DNA of 48,699 nt from UBA7236 sp964638865 (GTDB lineage Bacteria > Bacteroidota > Bacteroidia > Chitinophagales > BACL12), in assembly GCA_964638865.1 (NCBI GenBank), contig CAZXBG010000007.1, positions 1-48,699 on the forward strand, written 5' to 3'. How positions within the stretch are numbered: position 1 is the stretch's first letter; every line of letters starts with the position of its first letter. Under the pieces are notes generated by a model, which saw only the letters and a list, made by a program, of their open reading frames with translations, did not search any database and was not told the DNA's origin. Made by a program: the position numbers and the translations under genes. Shown piece by piece: positions 42,671-48,699 of this stretch.

Positions 42671-42997
42671 CTAAACTGCAAAACTTTCTCCACATCCGCA
42701 AGTTCTACCTGCGTTTGGGTTGATAAATTGAAAGCCTTTACCGTTTAGTCCGTCGGAATAATCTAAAGTTGTATCACATAAATATAGGAAACTTTTGAGG
42801 TCAGTAACTAATTTTTCGCCTCTGTCCTCAAAAAGTTGATCACCCGGTTTTTCTTCGTTATCAAAATCCATTTTATAACTTAACCCGCTGCAACCACCTC
42901 CTACCACACTTATGCGGATAAAATAGTCGAGCCCTAAACCCGCCTGAGATTTAAGGTCTTCCACTTTCTCTTTTGCTATTTCGCTGATGAAAATCAT
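42671..42997 (-). CDS. iscA: Iron-sulfur cluster assembly protein IscA/HesB family
   Basis: A 108-residue A-type carrier. The three conserved cysteines are in VGGGCSGLSYKMDF and the C-terminal CGCGESF. It takes clusters from IscU to target proteins. It follows iscU by 36 bp in an iscS-iscU-iscA order; no iscR, hscA or ferredoxin gene is adjacent in the window. Confidence 0.94.
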   Translation of the reverse strand: MIFISEIAKEKVEDLKSQAGLGLDYFIRISVVGGGCSGLSYKMDFDNEEKPGDQLFEDRGEKLVTDLKSFLYLCDTTLDYSDGLNGKGFQFINPNAGRTCGCGESFAV

Positions 42998-43033
42998 GTT
43001 AGTAATTAGTTATTAGATAAATAAACTACTGTT

Positions 43034-43453
43034 TTAATGAACAATTTTATCTTCTAAAACCAATGCTTCAAGGCCATTTTTTTGACGATAATCCTGAATT
43101 GCTGCTTTGATGGCATCTTCTGCTAATACTGAGCAGTGGATTTTTACGGGTGGTAAAGCCAGTTCCTCCACGATGTCCATATTGTCTATGGTCAAAGCCT
43201 CGTCAATTGTTTTTCCTTTTAGCCATTCTGTTGCTAAAGAGGAAGAAGCAATTGCACTACCGCAACCAAAGGTTTTAAATTTAGCGTCAATAATCTTTTG
43301 TGTTTCCGGATCCACTTCGATCTGCAAACGCATAACATCACCACACTCAGGAGCTCCAACTAATCCGGTGCCCACTTCTTTTTTCTTATTGTCGAGCGTT
43401 CCTACATTTTGAGGATTCTCGTAATGATCCAGTACTTTTTTTGAATATGCCAT
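43034..43453 (-). CDS. iscU: Iron-sulfur cluster scaffold IscU
   Basis: A 139-residue scaffold on which clusters are built. The cluster cysteines lie in GAPECGDVMRL, FKTFGCGSAIASSS and LPPVKIHCSVLAEDAI. The LPPVK motif is the usual site bound by the HscA chaperone. It lies downstream of iscS after a 206 bp space that contains degenerate copies of the TGAGT-type intergenic repeat. Confidence 0.97.
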   Translation of the reverse strand: MAYSKKVLDHYENPQNVGTLDNKKKEVGTGLVGAPECGDVMRLQIEVDPETQKIIDAKFKTFGCGSAIASSSLATEWLKGKTIDEALTIDNMDIVEELALPPVKIHCSVLAEDAIKAAIQDYRQKNGLEALVLEDKIVH

Positions 43454-43659
43454 ATTCGTTTTTTTTGTTGAGTGGTGGGAGGTGATGGAATCACGTCTTG
43501 ATACTCTGATTTATATTATTACTTTATAGATACAATTAAACTTCGTTTTTCGTGAATCTTGAGTTTGCTTTTACTCGGGATGAAACTCATTACTCAATAA
43601 ACAAAATTTTCGCACAAAAATTCATTCCAACCTTACGCATTTGCTAGTTTGCTAATTAA

Positions 43660-44877
43660 TTAATGCGCTGCCCATTCTATCTTGCTCAGGTCAATTCCTT
43701 CTTTGAACATTTCCCATAAAGGGCTCATTTCTCTTAATTTAAGCACTGCTATTCGAACATGCTCTATGGTGTAATCAATTTGTTCGTCGGTTGTAAATCT
43801 GCCGAGTGAAAAACGGATGCTGGAATGTGCCAGATCATCACCCAAACCAAGCGCTTTTAACACATAACTCGGTTCCAGAGATGCACTTGTGCAAGCTGAT
43901 CCGCTGCTCACCGCAATATTTTGGTTAAAGGCCATCATCAAACCTTCTCCTTCCACATATTTGAAGGAAATATTGGTAATATGTGGCAAACGGCTTTCGC
44001 GGTTACCATTCACATACGATTCCTCAATTTTCATGAGTTCTGTTTCCAGACGATCGCGCATTTTACTTAGTCTCGCAGCATCTGCATCCATTTCTAACAT
44101 CGCAATCTCCGCTGCTTTTCCGAATCCAACAATACCCGGTACATTTAAAGTACCGCTGCGCATTCCGCGTTCGTGACCTCCTCCGTCCATTTGAGCAGTA
44201 ACTTTTACCCTGGGGTTCTTTCTGCGAACGTACAGGGCTCCAACACCTTTCGGACCGTACATTTTATGTGCGGTAAAGGCCATAAGGTCGATTCCGTCGC
44301 GTTCCACATCTATAGAAATTTTACCTGCTGCCTGTGTGGCATCGGTAAATAACAAAGCGCCTTTTTTATGCGCAATTTCCGCAATTTTTTTAATGGGGTG
44401 GATGGTGCCTATCTCATTATTTGCATACATTACAGATACCAAAATGGTTTTATCGGTAATTACACTTTCCAGCTCGTTCAGGTCGATATTTCCTTCGCTG
44501 TCTGTTTTGAGGTAGGTAATTTCGGCACCCAGTTTTTCAAGATGTTTGCAGGTATCCAATACAGCTTTGTGTTCAGTGGTAACTGTAATTATATGGTTAC
44601 CCTTCCTGGAATACATGTCAAAAACCCCCTTAATGGCGAGATTATCGGCTTCAGTAGCACCGGAAGTTAGGATAATTTCCTTTTCGGAAGCATTAATAAG
44701 TTTAGCAATTTGTTCCCGGGCCTTGTCTACCGCTCCTTCCGCTTCCCATCCAAAAGGGTGATTGCGACTCGCTGCATTGCCAAAGTGTTCGTAAAAGTAT
44801 GGTACCATGGTATCAACAACACGAGGGTCGGCAGGCGTAGTAGCGCTATTATCAAGATATATCGGTAATTTAAGCAT
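43660..44877 (-). CDS. iscS: Cysteine desulfurase IscS
   Basis: A 405-residue pyridoxal-phosphate enzyme that takes sulfur from cysteine for Fe-S and other thio-cofactors. The PLP lysine is Lys205 in FTAHKMYGPKG; the catalytic cysteine is Cys329 in SSGSACTSASLEPSYVL, with the long loop of the IscS type. YLDNSATTPADPRV starts the protein. A -7 box (44906-44913) lies 28 nt upstream. Confidence 0.97.
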   Translation of the reverse strand: MLKLPIYLDNSATTPADPRVVDTMVPYFYEHFGNAASRNHPFGWEAEGAVDKAREQIAKLINASEKEIILTSGATEADNLAIKGVFDMYSRKGNHIITVTTEHKAVLDTCKHLEKLGAEITYLKTDSEGNIDLNELESVITDKTILVSVMYANNEIGTIHPIKKIAEIAHKKGALLFTDATQAAGKISIDVERDGIDLMAFTAHKMYGPKGVGALYVRRKNPRVKVTAQMDGGGHERGMRSGTLNVPGIVGFGKAAEIAMLEMDADAARLSKMRDRLETELMKIEESYVNGNRESRLPHITNISFKYVEGEGLMMAFNQNIAVSSGSACTSASLEPSYVLKALGLGDDLAHSSIRFSLGRFTTDEQIDYTIEHVRIAVLKLREMSPLWEMFKEGIDLSKIEWAAH

Positions 44878-44905
44878 ATTTGTTATTTAGACTAATTCTA
44901 AAACA

Positions 44906-44913
44906 CAAAGCTA
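44906..44913 (-). promoter_or_regulatory. Likely -7 box (TAGCTTTG) of the isc cluster
   Basis: The minus strand reads TAGCTTTG, 28 nt before the iscS start. The divergent epimerase gene starts 77 bp away. Confidence 0.45.
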
Positions 44914-44978
44914 TATCAAAAGTTCGGGTTTTGGTAAATTTTTTAGCGGGAAATGCATATTGAATGCATGGTACCTCC

Positions 44979-44986
44979 TACTTTTG
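44979..44986 (+). promoter_or_regulatory. -7-like element (TACTTTTG) 4 nt before the epimerase start
   Basis: TACTTTTG fits TAnnTTTG. The ATG at 44991 follows after 4 nt, again suggesting a leaderless message. No clear -33 element. Confidence 0.35.
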
Positions 44987-44990
44987 AGAT

Positions 44991-45392
44991 ATGAAAAAGA
45001 TAGAACACATAGGAATTGCGGTAAAAGATCTCAATGCTGCAAATATTTTATTCGCTAAATTATTTGGCAAACAACACTACAAAGTAGAAGGAGTGGAAAG
45101 AGAAGGCGTTCAAACTTCTTTTTTTATGATGGGAGAAACAAAGGTTGAATTATTGCAGGCAACAAATGATGAATCTGCAATTGAAAAATTTATTGAAAAA
45201 CGCGGAGAAGGAATTCACCACATTGCATTTGCGGTTGATGATATTTATGCGGAAATGAAACGTTTGGAAGCGGAAGGATTTATTTTATTGAATAAAGAAC
45301 CCTTACCAGGAGCTGATAATAAATTGATTTGTTTTTTACATCCGAAAAGTACAGGTGGTATTTTGGTGGAATTGTGTATGGAGAAGGGGTGA
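44991..45392 (+). CDS. mce: Methylmalonyl-CoA epimerase
   Basis: A 133-residue glyoxalase-fold enzyme that interconverts the (R) and (S) forms of methylmalonyl-CoA in propionate metabolism. It shows KIEHIGIAVKDL (metal His), KVELLQ, GEGIHHIAFAVDDI (second His) and GGILVELC (Glu), the four ligand set of the family. The length is normal. It implies a mutase pathway elsewhere in the genome. Confidence 0.95.
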   Translation: MKKIEHIGIAVKDLNAANILFAKLFGKQHYKVEGVEREGVQTSFFMMGETKVELLQATNDESAIEKFIEKRGEGIHHIAFAVDDIYAEMKRLEAEGFILLNKEPLPGADNKLICFLHPKSTGGILVELCMEKG

Positions 45393-45997
45393 GTGGGAGG
45401 GTGAGTTGGCAAAGGCAGTAGGCAGTTTGTAACATTGGAGTTTAATTATTCCAAGGAAAAATATATTGAGCATTTTAATATTATAAAATTACGGAGTTAT
45501 TTAATCATATTCCCCCTGCGCTTCCAATATTTCGCTCACATTCTCCATAATTTGATGAGCAGTAATTACCTTATTTGGAGAAAAACACCAATTAATACTT
45601 ATGCACCTCCAACCATTTTAGTTGTAGTATCAGCAACAGCATATAATATTGGTGAGTCAGCCAAGTGATCATAATTATTTAAATGGTAAGTATCTGACCA
45701 CTGATCATTTTTTTCTGTTTTTAAGGGGGTTGCGCCATAAAATGCTTCCGGCTTTTTAATAATGAGTTCATAATCATTTTCTTTCATTCCTTCCACGTAT
45801 CCAATAAATCCAAAGGTATTTATCATGAAATTACTGACAGCAATATTTGTTCCCGCCGGTTCAAATATTGCATTCTCCATGGTCATATCGCAGGAATCAT
45901 CCATCCAATATTCAATTTTTTCCTATGGTTACTTTTACACGATCATTTTCTACTTTCGTAAGGTCGATAGTAGCAATATAATTTGTGTTATTATGTT

Positions 45998-46207
45998 GGG
46001 GTTCTTCAGGAAAACCGGAAGTGGTAATACCAAGCAGCAACAAACCAAAAATNNNNNNNNNNNNNNNNNNNNNNNNNNNNNNNNNNNNNNNNNNNNNNNN
46101 NNNNNNNNNNNNNNNNNNNNNNNNNNNNNNNNNNNNNNNNNNNNNNNNNNNNGGGGTTCTTCAGGAAAACCGGAAGTGGTAATACCAAGCAGCAACAAAC
46201 CAAAAAT
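45998..46207. other. Identical 55 bp flanks around the assembly gap
   Basis: 45998-46052 and 46153-46207 are identical over 55 bases. An exact overlap of this size is what an assembler leaves when two contigs that overlap by one k-mer are joined with filler Ns. The true sequence probably has a single copy and no gap. Confidence 0.85.
46053..46152. other. Assembly gap (100 N)
   Basis: Exactly 100 Ns between the two identical flanks. It falls in the 5' part of the M61 pseudogene; reading through after removing the Ns and one flank keeps the frame. Confidence 0.97.
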
Positions 46208-46361
46208 ATTCTTCATAATTCCCATTTTAGATATATTGCAAAATAAGGAGGAATATAAATTAACAGATGTTAACGTTAAGACAGATTAACAGGTAAAAGT
46301 AAAATCTAACACGATAAAAGAATTCCTGAACTAAGTTTATGGAGGATAAACCAGAATATGT

Positions 46362-47246
46362 TTATTTATATACAATAGGGAATTGAACCTCAATGCCACC
46401 AAAACCTTTGTAATATCTCGCTAAACCCGGGATCATAGAACCTTCGAAATCGAATAAGAGACCTGAATCAGCATGTGTTTTTAATATATGATCAATAAGA
46501 AAGGTCATAGCCTGTTTTTCTTTACCGGTATCAGTTGAAACAGCCGATAAAAAAATAAGATGCCCATTACTTTTAATAAAAAATGCGAGAGAAAGGAGCT
46601 CTTCATTTTCACCTGATACACCGCTTACAAATCCTTTATTGATACTGATAAGCATTTCCATTAATTTTTGCAATCGGTTCTGATCAGTATCACTTTGTGT
46701 ACCCCTTAATTCTTTGCCCAAATATTTTTTTCTGTAAGTGATCAAATCGGCAGGCATGATATCCTGTATAATTTTCAATTTATAACTGGCCGCCTTTTTT
46801 AAATTCCGTTTTGTATTTGTGGTGTACGCCTGAATTAATTGTGGATAGGGTTTATCCAATACAATATGATGTGTGATCTTGCGTTTTACCTTTAAAAAAG
46901 ATTCCAATGCAGGGTTTTGCACATTGAGATGCAAATTAATTTTACGAAAATGGGAAGGTATCGCATTGATAAAATAATGTAATTGGTTTTGTTGTTCCTG
47001 GTTTGTAAAAAACAATCCCAATTGCTGTACGAAAAAAGGTTGGTAGATCTGTTTGAATATCACTCTGTTTTTAAATGGAATCGGGAAAACGGCATCGTAA
47101 TCGTCAAGTACTAGTGCATCCCAATTCTCTTCTGCTGCGATATTTAAGTAACGGGAATATGCATATGGCAATGCATTTATGGCATTTTCTATACAGCGAT
47201 CCCATTTGATTTGATCAATTTCTTTATGTCGTAAATATTGGATCAA
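46362..47246 (-). CDS. FemAB/GNAT-like acyltransferase-fold protein
   Basis: A 294-residue protein of the Bacteroidetes GNAT/FemAB-like group: YLRHKEIDQIKWDRCIENA at the N-terminus, YSRYLNIAAEENWDALVLDDYDAVFPIPFKN, QPFFVQQLGLF, and a C-terminal part ending in LLFDFEGSMIPGLARYYKGFGG. The fold resembles peptidoglycan-bridge or aminoacyl transferases; the substrate is unknown. An ATG at 47279 gives 305 residues, but I favour the TTG at 47246 because relatives begin near MIxYLRHKEID and because a good promoter (47261-47291) overlaps the longer form. It is divergent from hflX. Confidence 0.8.
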   Translation of the reverse strand: MIQYLRHKEIDQIKWDRCIENAINALPYAYSRYLNIAAEENWDALVLDDYDAVFPIPFKNRVIFKQIYQPFFVQQLGLFFTNQEQQNQLHYFINAIPSHFRKINLHLNVQNPALESFLKVKRKITHHIVLDKPYPQLIQAYTTNTKRNLKKAASYKLKIIQDIMPADLITYRKKYLGKELRGTQSDTDQNRLQKLMEMLISINKGFVSGVSGENEELLSLAFFIKSNGHLIFLSAVSTDTGKEKQAMTFLIDHILKTHADSGLLFDFEGSMIPGLARYYKGFGGIEVQFPIVYK

Positions 47247-47260
47247 TGCAGTTGTTTTGG

Positions 47261-47291
47261 CAAATATATGGTCTTTCAAAGCATCTGCAAT
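47261..47291 (-). promoter_or_regulatory. Promoter of the FemAB-like gene
   Basis: The minus strand has ATTG (47288-47291), 19 nt, then TATATTTG (47261-47268). It supports the TTG start at 47246, which follows 14 nt later. Confidence 0.5.
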
Positions 47292-47325
47292 TCACTACAA
47301 TGTCAATTTCATCGAATAACGGTGT

Positions 47326-47333
47326 TAATTTTG
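47326..47333 (+). promoter_or_regulatory. -7-like element (TAATTTTG) 7 nt before hflX
   Basis: TAATTTTG matches TAnnTTTG and ends 7 nt before the ATG at 47341, so the leader would be almost absent. No clear upstream element. Confidence 0.35.
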
Positions 47334-47340
47334 CAGTAAG

Positions 47341-48525
47341 ATGCTTCATATCATAGAAAACAATAAAAAGGAAAGGGCGATTTTGATAGGGCTTGTTACC
47401 CAAAATCAAACCCTAGAACAGCTGAACGAATATTTTGATGAATTAGAATTTCTTGCCGAAACAGCGGGAGCCGTTACCATAGAAAAATTTTATCAGAAAT
47501 TGCCGCATCCCGACATGAAGACCTATGTTGGCAAGGGAAAACTTCAGGAAATAGTGGATTTTGTAATTGCAAACGAAATTGATCTTGTGATTTTAGATGA
47601 TGAAATTTCCCCTTCGCAGTTGCGCAATATAGAAGCGGAGGTAAAAATAAAAGTAGTGGATCGAAGCATGCTCATTCTCGATATTTTTGCAACGCGTGCC
47701 CAAACGGTTCAGGCAAAAACGCAGGTTGAACTTGCACAAACACAATATATGTTACCGCGATTAAAAGGATTGTGGTCGCATTTGGACCGAATAAAAGGTG
47801 GTATCGGAATGCGAGGGTCGGGAGAAAAAGAAATAGAAACGGACAGACGTGTTGCGCAACAAAAGATAGCGCTCTTAAAGGAGAAACTTTTAAAGATAGG
47901 TTTACAAAATGAAACGCAACGCAAAAACCGCGGCGATTTAATTCGGGTTGCCTTGGTTGGATATACGAATGTTGGGAAATCTACCCTCATGAATTTATTG
48001 AGTAAAAGCGATGTATTTGCTGAAAATAAATTATTTGCAACACTGGATACCACTGTGCGAAAAATTGTGCTTGACAGAACTCCATTTTTGTTAAGCGACA
48101 CTGTTGGATTTATCAGAAAACTTCCCCATAATTTAATAGAAAGTTTTAAATCAACACTGGATGAAGTGCGAGAAAGTGATATTTTATTGCATGTTGTGGA
48201 TATTTCTCATCCCGCTTTTGAGGATCAGATAAATGTGGTAAATGAAACATTAAAAGAATTAAACGCATCCGAAAAACCAAGTATTCTGATCTTTAACAAA
48301 ATGGATCTCTACGAAAAAAATAATTTCGATAAGTATCTGCAGAGTGATATCAAACTGGATATTCTCAACGATCTCAAAAAATCATGGATGAGCAAATCAA
48401 ATTATCACTGTGTTTTTGTTTCTGCTACAGAAAAAAATAATATCGGGGAGTTGAGGGTGTTGCTTATTGATCTTGTAAAGGAACAGTATCAGATCAGATA
48501 TCCTTATAAGACGGAATTTTTTTAG
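47341..48525 (+). CDS. hflX: GTPase HflX
   Basis: A 394-residue ribosome-associated GTPase that rescues or splits stalled ribosomes in stress. The N-terminal HflX domain has TYVGKGKLQEI (61-71) and LDDEISPSQLRNIE; the linker has WSHLDRIKGGIGMRGSGEKEIETDRR. The G domain has G1 GYTNVGKST (207-215), G3 DTVGFIRKLPH and G4 NKMD. The C-terminus ends with a short extension. Length is normal. Confidence 0.97.
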   Translation: MLHIIENNKKERAILIGLVTQNQTLEQLNEYFDELEFLAETAGAVTIEKFYQKLPHPDMKTYVGKGKLQEIVDFVIANEIDLVILDDEISPSQLRNIEAEVKIKVVDRSMLILDIFATRAQTVQAKTQVELAQTQYMLPRLKGLWSHLDRIKGGIGMRGSGEKEIETDRRVAQQKIALLKEKLLKIGLQNETQRKNRGDLIRVALVGYTNVGKSTLMNLLSKSDVFAENKLFATLDTTVRKIVLDRTPFLLSDTVGFIRKLPHNLIESFKSTLDEVRESDILLHVVDISHPAFEDQINVVNETLKELNASEKPSILIFNKMDLYEKNNFDKYLQSDIKLDILNDLKKSWMSKSNYHCVFVSATEKNNIGELRVLLIDLVKEQYQIRYPYKTEFF

Positions 48526-48699
48526 GTGTGTGGATGAATGGAAAAAACTATTTTAGTTAATTCCTTCGGCATTCTACCTGTTTTTTTTTGCGGAAAAAAA
48601 ATGGTTCTCACAAAGCTACAAAGGTTATAAAACCAGGATTTTAACATAGGATCTTTGTGGAAAAAAGTGTCACGCAAAGGCGCAAAGGCGCAAAGAAAA
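48526..48699. repeat. Degenerate intergenic repeat with CGCAAAG octamers at the window end
   Basis: After hflX the sequence is AT-rich and then gives GTCACGCAAAGGCGCAAAGG with a further GCGCAAAG, the same octamer family as at 1-390. No gene is visible. Confidence 0.75.

Larger units (their letters stand above)
45501..46224 (-). pseudogene. Decayed M61-family peptidase, N-terminal fragment
   Basis: Conceptual translation on the minus strand gives a signal-like start (MKNIFGLLLLG), then NTNYIATIDLTKVENDRVKVTI, then in another frame IEYWMDDSCDMTMENAIFEP, GTNIAVSNFMINTFGFIGYV and KPEAFYGATPL, DSPILYAVADTTTKMVGGA, a stop, and in a further frame FSPNKVITAHQIMENVSEIL ending GEYD. This is the order of the M61 (glycyl aminopeptidase) N-terminal domain. 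Lesions: a missing segment and frameshift near 45912-45920, TAA at 45599-45601 where a Lys codon is expected, a one-base loss near 45580, and loss of everything after GEY, including the catalytic domain. The N gap lies inside. Confidence 0.75.

Noticed and set aside
43454..43659. Possible small gene or regulatory RNA between iscS and iscU
   Set aside because: It contains degenerate copies of the TGAGT-type intergenic repeat and no consistent frame or structure that I can support.
45435..45668. A plus-strand ORF of 77 codons
   Set aside because: It lies antisense to the M61 remains, has no recognisable motif, and its composition fits a shadow frame.
45950..46289. Frames on both strands running through the second N gap as separate genes
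   Set aside because: The gap is flanked by a duplicated 55 bp contig end. Only the minus-strand M61 reading has homologous-looking content.

Overview
This 48.7 kb AT-rich window comes from a member of the Bacteroidota (Bacteroidetes). The evidence is several secreted proteins with C-terminal type IX secretion (T9SS) sorting domains, promoters of the Bacteroidetes kind (TTTG, about 19-21 nt, TAnnTTTG), almost no Shine-Dalgarno sequences, and intergenic repeats typical of the phylum. It looks like a draft scaffold. It has two 100-base N gaps (87-186 and 46053-46152), and both ends lie in the same CGCAAAG-type octamer repeat. The second gap is flanked by an identical 55 bp sequence, so it probably hides an overlap rather than missing DNA.

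Layout. 1-529 is repeats. 530-3583 (minus) holds a DUF1361 membrane protein, an undecaprenol/diacylglycerol kinase, an endonuclease/exonuclease/phosphatase-family protein, and a winged-helix regulator with a membrane partner. 3781-7861 (plus) is a tandem triplet of secreted SGNH-like T9SS proteins, the third of which has lost its presumed catalytic residues. 7862-8430 is a nested heptamer / 77 bp repeat array. 8511-12689 carries thiL, a long-chain acyl-CoA ligase, a small membrane protein and comF. 13036-18321 (minus) is a five-gene operon joining a NitT/TauT-like ABC transporter, a substrate-binding protein fused to an OmpA domain, and two coiled-coil proteins, with a strong internal terminator. 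Next come an SGNH hydrolase and a DUF1415 protein. 19972-25612 (minus) is nuoABCDEF followed directly by a HigBA toxin-antitoxin pair. 25760-28390 is an ECF sigma/anti-sigma pair and a laminin-B T9SS protein, then PPK2.

The most striking object is 29473-33169. It is a complete IS1595-family transposon with 28 bp inverted ends and a perfect 8 bp target duplication (ATTATTTA). One polycistronic unit carries the transposase, a RhuM protein, a DNA methyltransferase and a restriction-endonuclease-like gene that is interrupted by one in-frame stop. The genes are coupled by 1 bp and 4 bp overlaps, and the inverted repeat itself supplies the last stop codon. The insertion lies between ppk2 and a sulfite oxidase gene.

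The right part has sulfite oxidase, a polytopic membrane protein and a THEP1-like NTPase; an 887-residue double-AAA+ (CbxX/CfxQ-type) protein with a duplicated N-terminal domain; an IS4-superfamily insertion sequence directly upstream of a lipoprotein isoaspartyl peptidase; an iscS-iscU-iscA cluster; methylmalonyl-CoA epimerase; a decayed M61 peptidase gene; a FemAB/GNAT-like protein; and hflX. The core genes suggest a respiring heterotroph with complex I, propionate/methylmalonyl metabolism and a T9SS. All assignments rest on motifs read by eye; no database search was run.
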